Below are positions 12,197-23,112 of a stretch of 64,000 nucleotides of DNA, piece by piece. The stretch spans positions 992,001-1,056,000 of the forward strand of contig OY756141.1 of the NCBI GenBank assembly GCA_963576785.1, written 5' to 3'. Numbering within the stretch: the first letter of the stretch is position 1; the number at the start of each line of letters is the position of its first letter. The translations under genes were made by a program, and so were the position numbers. The DNA comes from Chlorophyllum brunneum (taxonomy: Eukaryota; Basidiomycota; Agaricomycetes; Agaricales; Agaricaceae). The notes under the pieces were generated by a model that had not been told where the DNA came from, made no database searches, and saw only the letters and a list, made by a program, of their open reading frames with translations.

Positions 12197-13228
12197 ATGT
12201 CCGGAATCTGTAGAATGCGACTTGCCGAGGAACGCAAGCAGTGGCGAAAAGATCATCCCTTCGTAAGTAGGCATCGAATTTACTCTGTTCTGGAAGACCC
12301 CTTGGTCTTCGACCCGACGGCTTCCGTGCTCGGCATCCAAGTCAGACTCTCACACAGACAAGTTGGCTCCCGCGCATCTTTGATACGCACTTGTACAGTT
12401 CGCGCCGCTATCTAGCGGAACCAAGATTTACTGTCGAGCGCCTATGATTAATTCTTATACCCTAGGGATTTTATGCAAAGCCAACGAAGGCACAAGATGG
12501 ATCGATGAACTTGATGGAATGGGAAGTTGGTATTCCGGGCAAGACGAATGTGAGTAATCCTGGTTTGTAGGCGCGTTTGGCGAGTATTTAAGCGCGTCTT
12601 TCGGAGTGTCCGATGCTGATGCTCATTTCTGACTTAACAGACGGCCTGGGACGGTGGACTATATAAGCTTACCATGACCTTCCCCGATGGTATCTCTTCT
12701 TTTTACTACCATCCTACTGATTGAAGTCAATTTCGATGCTTAGATTATCCGTCCAAACCTCCGAAATGTAGGTTCTTAGATGGGTTTGGGACTTTGATTA
12801 ATCCTAATTCATTTCAGGTAAATTTACGCCGCCATTATTCCATCCCAATGTCTATCCGTCAGGAACGGTGTGCCTATCCATTCTGGATGAGGAGAAATCA
12901 TGGAAGCCTGCGATTACTATCAAACAGGTAAGCGCTCAGTGCGCTTTTGTCCTCTGACCTAAACTGAACCCCAAACAGATTCTACTAGGTATTCAGGATC
13001 TTCTTGATGACCCCAACGTTAGCGACCCAGCTCAAAGCGACGCGTATACAATGTTCAAGTAAGTCAAACTTTCACCACCCGATGCTGCACAACTATTGAC
13101 ATACTGTGCTTAGGAACGACAAGGCTGCCTATGAGTAAGCCACTTGGCCTTTTGTGCTTACGATTCCTTAATTTCTCCCATCCAGGCGAAGAATCCGGCA
13201 ACAAGCTAGGGAGAATATACCCAAGTAG
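12197..13228 (+). CDS. UBC9: SUMO-conjugating enzyme E2 (Ubc9)
   Basis: Eight exons (12197-12262, 12466-12549, 12641-12689, 12744-12767, 12818-12927, 12979-13058, 13114-13134, 13186-13228) sum to 159 codons, 158 aa, the length of human UBC9. The start [21 protein letters not shown] is the family N-terminus and binds SUMO. The active site lies in the fifth exon: [15 protein letters not shown], with the catalytic Cys that carries SUMO as a thioester. The next exon holds the conserved loop around [15 protein letters not shown]9 transfers SUMO from the E1 to lysines in target proteins, mainly in the nucleus. The gene converges on SNU13, with 278 bases between the two stop codons. Confidence 0.97.
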
Positions 13229-13506
13229 CATCGTGTATTTTCGGTTTCTGGTTGTCAGTTGGTTAATCTGCTGTCTATTGCGATCGAAATAGGAGACTAG
13301 ATTTTGTTTATAGGTTCTGCTCATGGTCCCCAATTTTGCTGAACGGGGGTTTCACTATACCGAGCACCTTTTGTGTTGGTGAAACAGCAAATCTGATCCA
13401 GTGTAGCTCTCACCCACTACTTCAGGATGACTCATTTGGTAGTATGGATATCAAGTCGACTAGTGACACATGATATTAACAACGATGAGATGGAGATCTC
13501 CGCAGC

Positions 13507-14057
13507 TCAGAAGATGAGCTTCTCAATTGCATTCTTGATGGTGGTGATTTGGCTAGTCAACTGAGTATCACCAGAGGTGATACTAGCTGCAATGACTGGA
13601 CGAGAGACGTTACAAGCACGGCCGAGGGCAGCTTTTGAGGGAACGAAGACATAAGGAACGTTCTGTAACGCCGGAGTGAGGAAATGAAGCAATGAAACAA
13701 GTAAAGTCGGCATACCTTTTCCTCACAGAGAAGAGGAAGGTGAAGCAATATTTCAAGGGGTTCAGTGTCGGCAGTCAAAACGATAATTTCCGCGATACCA
13801 CGATTCAAGGTTTTGGTAGCTGAAGAACTCGTTGGACGCATCCCAGTTCCAAAGGAAATGTGCATACCTTCGTTAGCACCCTTTTTAATCTGCTTGTATG
13901 CGGTGGCTTGCTGCACGAGGTCGAGAATCTAGCGTGAAGTCGCAAAGTCTGGAATTAACCCACAGAGCTTAGAGTAAGCATTTTCACATACCGAGTTCGT
14001 CAAATCTGCCTCGGCAAGAGGCCAAGCTTTTTTATCTCTTTCTTCCTTGTCTGCCAT
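13507..14057 (-). CDS. SNU13: U4/U6.U5 snRNP and box C/D snoRNP protein Snu13 (15.5K)
   Basis: Four exons (14057-13992, 13928-13868, 13819-13716, 13662-13507) sum to 129 codons, 128 aa, identical in length to human 15.5K. The sequence is plainly of the L7Ae/15.5K family: [16 protein letters not shown], then a hydrophobic strand, then [19 protein letters not shown] and a C-terminus ending KNAIEKLIF. The protein binds kink-turn RNA in U4 snRNA and in box C/D snoRNAs, so it serves both splicing and rRNA methylation. Its start is 279 bases from that of the divergent gamma-glutamylcyclotransferase-like gene, and the two may share regulatory DNA. Confidence 0.97.
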
Positions 14058-14336
14058 CTTCTAGTGATATTTGGATGGATTAATGACCTCACGTATGGTG
14101 ATCCTTGGTCGTTGTCGGTGTGGTTGGAAGACCAAACTGACGGGATTGATTTTTATGTCTATTACATAAATTACACAGCCACAAAGATAAGATATCTTCC
14201 AGGACGCCGTGAAGTTGGCGATAGTGATCTTATGGGAGAAGTGCAATTGCTGTCAATAGATCCTATGGGATAAACATAGACTAATCATTCGATTGCTGTT
14301 TAGAGGCGGTCCCCGTCTTTCCCACCAGCCACCGAC

Positions 14337-14861
14337 ATGACTTCCTCCATCTACTTTGGTTATGGCAGTAATATGTGGCAGGACCAGATGGTCCGTCGGT
14401 GTCCTGAGAGTAAATACCTCGGTATCGCTCGCCTCGCAGATTGGTTAGTGGCTGATTGTACTGGTCGATCAGATGATCTCTTATAATCTGGTGACAGGAA
14501 ATGGTTCATCTGCGAGAGGGGTTACGCTAACATAGTTGAATCGCCTGGTGATGAGGTCTATGGCCTTGTTTATGGCATAAATGAGGCCGATGAACACAGG
14601 CTAGACGGCTATGAGGGCGTACCCAACAACTACCTTAAGCAATGGCATTCAACGACTTTCCTTGGTACAGAGGACCTACCAACGGAGAAGTCAATAGAGA
14701 CTCTGATTTATGTCGATGTTTGGAGGAAGGAGGAGGGCCCACCAAAGGCGGAGTACATCTATCGGATGAACATGGCAATCGCAGATGCTATAAAGGAGAG
14801 GGTGCCAAAGGCGTATATAGATAAGTATTTGCGTCCATTCATTCCAGAACGGCACTATTAG
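14337..14861 (+). CDS. Gamma-glutamylcyclotransferase-like protein, copy 1
   Basis: Two exons (14337-14443, 14498-14861) give 157 codons, 156 aa. The start is MTSSIYFGYGSNMWQDQM; YGSN is the substrate-binding loop of the gamma-glutamylcyclotransferase (BtrG/AIG2) fold. The acidic residue needed for catalysis is probably the Glu of DGYEGVPNNY, preceded by GDEVYGLVYGI. Such enzymes release 5-oxoproline from gamma-glutamyl amino acids or related amides, as part of glutathione turnover; the exact substrate cannot be read from sequence. A second copy at 16314 has its intron at the same codon and phase (after TG of a Trp codon), so the pair arose by duplication. Confidence 0.88.
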
Positions 14862-16313
14862 TTAGATATGGATGAATGAAGCACAAAATACGTGACATCA
14901 CTCGATAGGAGACGATGCAACCAGCATGAACGAACACCGAGGTCGGGAGACGGCAGAGCGCCACTGTACTGAAAAGCCTGAGTGGACTCCGAGGATGTAA
15001 GCCTCGAAAATCAGCTGGGTGTACATTTCCAGTGTGCATCAAGGACCCCAAAAGTTTCTAAATTGTGGGGACCGAAATCTTTCTCGCAAGTTTCTAGAGT
15101 ATTATTGTAGGACATTTATTTCGTCTAGATCGTCAAACCTCTCAGCCCGATGTCTGGGTTGCTTTTGTTTTCAGGATCAGTGTGTGCTCCTCTGATCGAG
15201 GCTAATTCACCACGTAGCGAATAGTGGTCAATTAAGACTAAATTCCCGAGAACGATTGGCCACTTTGTATTTGAATATAACACACCTTGCTGGCCTCCTA
15301 TAGCTTTTTCGGCCATTGGGAGGAGTGGATGGATCAGAGGTGAATGTAAAGCTAAGAGAGGTATGTCATGCCACCAACGCACCACCGGGCGGGAGGATAC
15401 CCCGTGGCTTAGACAACGGGAAAAAGGCGCAGACCAGAGATTAGTGTCTAAAATACCTCGAGCACACGGTTTTGAGACCTCTCCTGACCACGGTGACAGA
15501 TTCTCTGAATTTTAATCGGGGTACGGGGAGAAACGCCGTCTGCAATATCTTCGTTTGGATACGGCTCGAGGGTGCTGAGTTTGAAGCCGATGAGGTACCG
15601 TCCTCCTTAAATTTGCGAGTACTGAAAATTTCCTTAAGAGCCAAGCAACGCCGTTCTTTGACGAGGTGGACCACGATCTGTTGGCCACCGAGCGGGAGAT
15701 ATCTGCTAGAGTATTTTCACTGTCGTCCTCGTCATTTGCTGTGAGTAGCCAGTGGGTGCTTCGGACCGAACGTAGCTGTGATGACGGCCAGCAGCAAATC
15801 CTAGTTTGAAGTACACCACACGACCAGAGCCTATAGCGTGATTCATGCCTGATTGAAAGACATCAAGGGGAGGGTACCCGGAGAATAGCATGATCCAGGG
15901 GAGCGATCGTGACAGACGCAGCGGGTTTTGTACACAAAGCAAAGTTCTGGGGTACCATAATACCGCGGTGGACATTCTATATCATCTCCGTGACCCGAGG
16001 GATGAATATTACCTCCTCCAAAGTGGGGGGTTCCTCTGATTCTGATGCAAGATGTCGCAGAAAGCCTAGGGCCGAATGGGCCAGAAATTAGGTGGATGAG
16101 CAGCCAAGCTACGCTCGGCGAGGTAAATAGTCAAGGATACAGCCCGAATTGGAAGAGGAGGCAGCTTGTGGCATATGGCTATGAAATCGCGTCAGATGGT
16201 CGTCCAGACCGTAAGACAATCCTAAATCGGCTCATAGGACAGTTTTAAGGCCCCCTCTTGTCGTTGAAATCCAACTTTCCATCCCCATAACCAGCAAGAA
16301 AGTCACAGACAAG
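14862..16313. other. Spacer between the two cyclotransferase copies, no firm gene
   Basis: About 1.45 kb. Short minus-strand frames at 15441-15674 and 15706-15975 can be joined only by assumption, and I recognise nothing in them. No third copy of the flanking gene family and no terminal inverted repeats of a transposon were seen. Confidence 0.5.
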
Positions 16314-16833
16314 ATGTCTCAGATCTACATGGGCTATGGCAGCAACATGATGCGAAGGCAAATGCGCGAGCGAGCGCCAGATAGCAAGTTCATAGGGCCT
16401 GCATTCCTCAAGGGCTGGTGAGTTCCTCATTTTATGCATTGGGAAGTATTGTTCACATTGCAGCTACAGGAAGTGGATTATAAGCTGGAGGGGTTATGCC
16501 AACTTGGTGCCTTCGCCTGGTGATGTGGTCTATGGCCTCGTCTATACAGTCTCACCTGCCGATGAAGCAATTCTCGACGAACACGAAGGGGTGCCGGAAA
16601 TGTACTCCAAGCTGTACCTTGATATAGTCATGGGTACCGAGCAGGCACCGGGGAACAAGCAGAATTCTTTGCTTTATGTCGACGTTAGTAGCAGGATTCA
16701 GGCTCCTGCGCCCCAGGAGTACATCGACAAAATGAACGAGGCGATTGGGGATGCCAGGGATGCGGGAATACCAGAGAGTTACATTGATGGATACCTGCGT
16801 AGATTCATTCCTGTGGCAGCAGGAGGCGTGTAA
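16314..16833 (+). CDS. Gamma-glutamylcyclotransferase-like protein, copy 2
   Basis: Two exons (16314-16417, 16470-16833) give 156 codons, 155 aa. The substrate loop YGSNMM is present (MGYGSN against FGYGSN in copy 1). The probable catalytic Glu is in DEHEGVPEMY, and GDVVYGLVYTV precedes it. Exon 2 is exactly as long as in copy 1 (364 bases), and the intron splits the same Trp codon before KW. The copies differ at many positions, so the duplication is not recent. The last residues (VAAGGV) differ entirely from copy 1. The predicted activity is release of 5-oxoproline from a gamma-glutamyl compound; a difference in substrate between copies is possible but unproven. Confidence 0.88.
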
Positions 16834-16942
16834 GAGATTTGGGTTTCAATAAAGTATTGTTTGTCCTTGATGGTATAGCCAAACAGCTGATCAGTCGTCC
16901 GTGTAAGGCATTGAGACGCGTCACCTCGAAACCTGTCCATCC

Positions 16943-18160
16943 ATGAACACCTTCGTCAACCAGTTCTCAACACAGAGCGCCGTCGCTCAGCTCAAGCGAG
17001 CACAGAAGCTCATTGCGGCAGAGGAAGATGAGTACTCAGATGCTGCATGGGGCTCGCAGGCGGGCTTCGGCAATATGATCAAGGGTATACCTACTTTCAC
17101 CGTTCCTGCCGTGGCAGACGTACGTTCTCGCTCATTGGTTTTGTGACCGCGTTTATGAATTTGAACCCCGGTACAGCCCGCCGCTTTTCTTCGGCTACAC
17201 ACCGATGACCGTGCCGATCCCAGTTGCAGAATCAAGATCCAGCATGGTACAACAACGCTAGCGTTTAGATTCCAAGGGGGGGTCATCGTGGCCGTAGATT
17301 CGCGAGCGACAGCAGGAAGCTACATTGGTATTTTCTGAGCTCCGATCTCATTGACTGTCGCTGATTAAGCTCGTAGCTTCGGGCACGGTGAAGAAGGTGA
17401 TTGAAATTAATCCATATCTTCTCGGAACTATGGCAGGTGGTGCAGGTACGTACGCGGAATGTAGATGTGTCATTTATTGAGATTCAATGCTTCATCTTCC
17501 ACAGCTGACTGTCAATTCTGGGAGACCTACCTCGGTATGCACTGCCGACTGCACGAGCTCCGCAACCGCGAACGAATCTCCGTATCTGCTGCCAGCAAAT
17601 ACCTCAGCAATCTGGTTTACAGTTACAAAGGAATGGGTCTAAGTATGGTACGTCATCAGAAGCGGAGGTACACTTCTTTGTTATGAACCTTTCTCTGTTA
17701 TTCAGGGAACCATGATATGTGGTTGGGACAAGACGGGGCCTGCAGTTTTCTACGTCGACTCGGACGGCACCCGTCTAAAAGGCGACCTCTTTTCAGTAGG
17801 GTCTGGAAGCACCTTCGCCTACGGTGTGTTAGATCAGGGCTACCGCTGGGACCTTACAGATGAGGAAGCACAAGAACTCGGCAGGCGGAGTATCTTCGCT
17901 GCTGGTCACCGTGATGCTTTCTCTGGCAACACATGTAACCTGTACCATGTAAAGGAAGACGGTTGGAAATTTATTGGTGTGTTGTTTGAAAGTTGGTCAT
18001 ATCTCAATCATCTCATCCATACTCCCCCTTAGGCAATTACGATGTCTCAAAACTCTACTACGAGGGACCTGGAAATGTTCCTGGAGCACCTGGAGGTGGA
18101 TACGGATACGCTATTCGCACAGAGGGCCGCAGCGCCGCTGACCCCCCTGAGTCTTCGTGA
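16943..18160 (+). CDS. PRE2: 20S proteasome subunit beta-5 (Pre2), chymotrypsin-like catalytic subunit
   Basis: Six exons (16943-17119, 17177-17327, 17377-17445, 17505-17647, 17706-17976, 18033-18160) give 313 codons, 312 aa. An N-terminal propeptide of about 80-85 residues ends at HG, followed by [11 protein letters not shown]; the first Thr after HG becomes the catalytic nucleophile once the propeptide is cut off. Other family landmarks are [21 protein letters not shown] (with the conserved Asp and Lys), GTMAGGAADC and GSGSTFAYG. The C-terminus extends past the usual end with a Gly/Pro-rich stretch and a short acidic tail. The subunit cleaves after hydrophobic residues inside the 20S core. 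An ACGCGT box lies just upstream, near 16915. Confidence 0.97.
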
Positions 18161-18271
18161 TTTCCTAGATCGTAATACATCTGTACAATATTCACTCGCT
18201 TTCCCTGACATCAAGTTCATAATGGTAGTCCGGGGCCTGGTGTAGAGAGGTCGCTCGGGAGCCAGAAGACG

Positions 18272-20538
18272 TCACGCTACTAGGGTGTCCTCATATCGAT
18301 CTATCTTAGTCCGCTCACTCTCAAAAAAGTCAATTCTCTCCAAATCCCGCCACTGAGGGTCCTGTTAGCAAGTTATTTCGCGGTTTACACCGCAGGCACA
18401 CCTTAGTCCGGTGGACGACCTTCCATCCTACAAAGAGGATAGGGAAAACGCCGATCATAGTATAAGAGAACAGGAAGGAAGGAATGCTCCAGTTCCCGGA
18501 AAGGAAAACTGAATAACCTCCTACGAATGCCATAATGAAGGTTCCAGCAAATCCGTAGTACCTTTTCCTTGCCTTCAGCGCACAGGTGCTAGGGAAAAGT
18601 TATATTATGGACGTACGCAGAGAACGGCTGCCAGAAACCCTTATGCGGGAGCGAGTCGCGCGAGATCTTTTGAGCCTTTAGGGCCTTGGAAAGGAAAGTT
18701 AGCCAGCCGTCTCTTTGACTTAAAAAAAATAGTGCTACTCACTGCATAAAAACGAGTATAAGTGAATGCAATAGTGGCATAGTTCAGGAGCTGCGAAGCC
18801 GTGACGAGATTAACAAACCTTCTCAGGTGGTTAGTCTGTCATTTCGGGGCCATATTGAAGGGCAGACCTACCAAGTCAGGACAATCGCTGCATTATTGGA
18901 GACCTGCAAAAAGGCAGTCGCTGAGATAGCAAGAGTAATCCCAACACAGTAGACTGGTACTCCCCGCCGCGTGCAGCGAGTCAGGAAACGTGGCATTTTC
19001 CCCTCCAGAGCCAGCCCGTACAGTGTCCTGCTCGCACAGTATACATAGCTGTTCCCAGCAGAGTATACAGCAGTCAAAACAAGTGCATTCACGATATGTG
19101 GAAGACCCTTGATTCCCATACGTTGCATCGCGATGACATACGGTGATGACCCTGCGCCGGGACGTGCATCAGAAATGGCGTTGAGTAAGTTGCGATCGTT
19201 ATACGGAACGACAATCCCAACGCAAAGAGAGCCAAGAACGAAGAAAGCTGTAAGGCGGTAGAAAACACTGTTGAATGCCTTGGGAAGGACTTTTCTGGGA
19301 TTCTGTGCCTCTCCAGCTGTCATTGACACATAATCTGGTCCGGCGATAGTGAACGAAGCCTGGACGAAGCATGCCAGGAAACCGAGGAATTGGCCCAGGT
19401 GACCTTCTTCGACGTACTCCGCAAAGGGCGCCCCTGGGACATTTGACGCTTAACCAGCGTGAGCCCTGGGTTTTGGATTAAACTAGGGGCTTACATTTCC
19501 AATAGCGGAAGCCATATGCATCTCTCTGAGGATTTCCACCCACCATAGTGATAAATGTGAAAAATATTAGAACAACAGCTAGGATAGTCTTTCCAAGAGC
19601 CAGCCAAAACTCGGACTCTGGTAATATTGTGAGACTAGGGGACACTGAATTGAACAAACACCCACCTCCATAATATTTGACAGCAAAGAAATTGAGGAGG
19701 CTACAGACAACAAAATCCAGTGAGATAATCAGAAGGTTAGCCCCGAGCTTACTCACGCGTAGGTTGATATTACAAAACATATAACTGCCACTAGGGGTAT
19801 CTGATCCGTCCAAAACTTGAGGATGATGTTAAATGCAATGACCTCGAATGGTATCAGTGCGGCCTCAAACACAAAAAAGTTGATCCCAGCACAAAAACCC
19901 AGAGCTGGATCCACGAAGTGGTCCGCATATCGAACCTAATGGAGACATCGGGCCGAGTGAGCTAACTCCCGGACATAAAAATAGGACTATCTCACGAAAG
20001 GCGAGGAAATTGGTATCCACGAAACCATTTCAGCTGAGAAGATAAGTAACAGACAGGAGTGCCAAAGTAGAGCATCGTACAGAGGCAATTGTTGATGGCC
20101 ATGATGAAACTACACCATATCGTGAAAGCAATGAAGAGATTCGCTATGCCTGAGGTTGAGTATCGTGTCCTAGTACGAATTAGGTGGTCCTCTCACCTGG
20201 CCCACCCTTTGTCAATGTGGCCCCGATTTGCACAAAGAGTGCGGTTCCAATTGTCCCTGCAGAGTTTTGTTTTAAACTAGGAGCGATCCATGGAAATTTG
20301 GGTGCGCACCTCCTATGCCAATTAGCTGAATATGCCGATTCTTTTCTCGGGAAGAGCCGTGTCGATTCAACACCATTCAGTAAACAACATAAGGAGCATG
20401 TACCTTCAGCTTCCGGCGAGCCTGAAAATTGGAATGAGCTTCATTATGACTCTTCTCCCAGTCTGCGGGTCCCTTATTACTCCGGCGTGATTCAGGTCTT
20501 GAAAGGTGGTGACCGCTCGTAGGGCTACCGGGTTCCAT
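18272..20538 (-). CDS. Amino-acid permease (APC superfamily, fungal YAT/GAP type), copy 1
   Basis: The gene reads leftward from ATG at 20538 through about ten exons to a stop at 18272, and every junction I checked keeps the frame. After a hydrophilic N-terminus comes NRHIQLIGIGGTIGTALFVQIG, the first transmembrane helix and substrate loop of fungal amino-acid permeases. Then come AINNCL, PISSPFV, RYADHFVDPALGF, AGPDYVSMTAGE and the later helices (GNSYVYCASRTLYGLALEG). The tail is hydrophilic (DPQWRDLERIDFF). Such proteins import amino acids at the plasma membrane by proton symport; which amino acids cannot be told. Introns break almost every helix, so no long open frame is visible. A second, related gene lies directly upstream on the same strand. 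Confidence 0.92.
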
Positions 20539-20790
20539 AGGTGGGGGCAGAGAAAGAGAGGAGACGAAGACGACCTGGTAGTTGCATAGCTTCAGTGAAT
20601 AGGGGAAAAGTTCAAGCGGCAGAGTCGGGTATTGGGTGATCCGAGAACCAGTGGAAAGGTTATTTCTGATGTCCAGCGTGGAGTACCAGCCACACCAAAG
20701 CCTGATTATATAGTACGTTATTTCACACCAACTTTACATAATTGAGATGGAATGGAGTGTGGCGTCATTTGGCGTGACTTCCTGCCTTCT

Positions 20791-23112
20791 TCAATCAAGG
20801 TGTAAACGTTCCTCATCAAAGAATCGCATTTCCTCTAGGGGCACAATCTGTACAATGCCAAGTCCGTGTGAGAGCATGGGAAGAGAAGTTGCCATGCGTA
20901 CCTTGGTTTTCTTCCAGATCTTCCAGCCAAAATAAAGTAGGGGAGCAATTACTAGTATACCGTAGGAGAAGATGAAAGTGACCGTGTTCCAACGGCCACT
21001 CAAGAAGAGTGGATACTGGTATACGAATACAATAAAAACCAGCGCAATCGCCGAGTAGTACCTGCGTTGAATTTCACCTCAGCCGCTTACAACTTCGAAG
21101 TTGGAGAGAATCCGGGATTTACTAACCCACTGAATGGCTGAAGACGAGTACGATAAGGAAGTTCCTCCCTGGATATCCCCTGGACTCTCATAGCCTGAAA
21201 TGCGCAGTAAGCAACGCAAGATTCAGGTCTCAACTGTCAATACCTCACCTTGTGGAACCGTATATACGCAATAGAGATAAAGGCACGCGTCAAAATGCCC
21301 GCAGAGGAAAGTAGATTTAGCAACCTGGTGACGAGGAGCATAAACTTTGCCCTCACAGGAAAATAAGCCCACTCACCAGTTGAGAACAACAGTTCCCTTT
21401 TCCGACACCTGCATAAAGGCTTTTTGGTGGATGAGTCCTATGCCGACGAGGTTGCTTTAGGCGACTCACCAAGCAGGGAAAATAATACCATGATGACGAC
21501 ACTATATATCGGTACTCCTTGTTTGTTGCATTTCGCTAAGCATCTGGGAGCCTTTCCTTCTAGCGCAAGCCCAAAGAGAATTCGACTCCCAATATAAAAG
21601 TAAGTATTACCCGCGGAAAAAACAGAGGTGAGAACCAGGGCGTTCGTAATATCGGGTAAGACTTTAATATTTAGTCGTCGCATTGCTATCACAAAGGGTG
21701 ATGCACCAACTCCGGGCTTGGGATCTGTCACCGACTTGACTAGATCTGGATCAGAATAGGGTACCAGTGTGCCGACGCAGAATGCACCGAGGATAAAAAA
21801 CGTGACTAGGCGATGCACTGTAGTGCGAAATGCCCGAGGCATCGTCTTGCGTGGATCCTCGGCTTCCCCCGCTGCGACAGCGACATAGTCGGGTCCTAAT
21901 AGTACAGTCCCAACGATCAGTGTCCTGGAAAGACTGATGAAATTCTGCAACGTACCAACGATGATCAGCGCTGCTTGGATCATACAAGCTGCAAAGCCAT
22001 GAAAGTGGCCCCAAGGACCAGTGTTGATATATTCGGCGAAGGGTGCCCCCGCAACGTTCTCGGCTAGGCTTCGATAAGCAGTACGAAATAAACTGAGCAA
22101 ATCGTCTTACACCGCCAATAGCGGAAGCCAAATCTATCATGTATGGGATTAACACCAAGCATCACGAAAAATGTGAATGCTATGAGGCCCAACATCAAGA
22201 CAACTTTTCCCATAGAAAGCCAGAATTCCGACTCTTTTGGAGGGTCCTTGTGAGTAGCTTGGGAATCCAATATACGGGAATGGAATACCTACCCCCATAG
22301 AACCGAACAGCAAAGAAGTTGAGAAGACTACAGCATGCATTCAGATAACACAGCGGAAGACGACGAAGGGGAGCTTACATGTAAATAACTATAAGCGCTG
22401 CACTCATTGCGGCAACTGGGATTTTGTCCGTCCAGTAACGGAGAAGTAGGTTAAAGGCAACGATCTCAAATGGTAGTGCTGTGGCTTGGGTAAGGAAATA
22501 TATCCACCCAGCGCAGAAACCGAGGGCAGGATCGACGAAGTGATCTATAAACCGGATCTAACAACATGGGGGTAGTCCTGGTTAGAATTGGGTTTGGCGG
22601 AGAGTGACTACACAAACAAACGGGGATGAGATGGGCATCCAAACCACCATTTCCGCTGAATCCGGGAGGGTGAGATGCTGCGAGAACTCTGAAGTTGAAA
22701 CTCCCATACCCAGGCAATTGTTGAAAGCGAGTATAACCGTAGTCCAGACCACGAACGCGACGAACAGACCTCCTGGACCGCCCTGTGTCAGAGGCGTCCC
22801 AATTTGCACGAACAAAAGCGTGCCAATCGTCCCTATCAATTACATTTAATTTAACCCACGTCGTAGTACTAACATGCGCATAGCAAAAGCATACCTCCAA
22901 TCGCCAACAGGGATATATGCCTGCTCTAAACGGAATTGGTCATACTGTCCTGGCAAAACTGTGAAGAGCCATACCTTCAAGCTCCTTTGTGTTTGATCGA
23001 CAAGTTGCGCATTGTGATCAATCGAAGATTCGAAGGATCCGATACTGTGAATGACGCTCGGGGGGCTCTTCTGTACAGCTTCATCATCAAAGGTATGTTG
23101 CATATTTGTCAA
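20791..23112 (-). CDS. Amino-acid permease (APC superfamily, fungal YAT/GAP type), copy 2
   Basis: Starts at 23112 (MTNMQHTFDDE) and ends at 20791, with the same order of landmarks as copy 1: RHISLLAIGGTIGTLLFVQIG, FNNCLAEMVVWMPISSPF, IRFIDHFVDPALGFCAG, NFFAVRFYG, VGPDYVAVAAGEAEDPRK, GNTYFYIGSRILFGLALEG. Two introns are multiples of three without in-frame stops: 60 bases at 21896-21955 inside IIVG/PDYV, and 54 bases near the C-terminus before IVPLEEMRFF. Unspliced reading would insert foreign residues into a conserved membrane helix, so both are introns. Only 252 bases separate it from copy 1. The pair is a tandem duplication with well-diverged sequences, perhaps with different substrates. 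Confidence 0.92.

Noticed and set aside
15441..15975. Minus-strand frames that might be two exons between the cyclotransferase copies
   Set aside because: A junction can be forced, but the product resembles nothing and the splice sites are weak.
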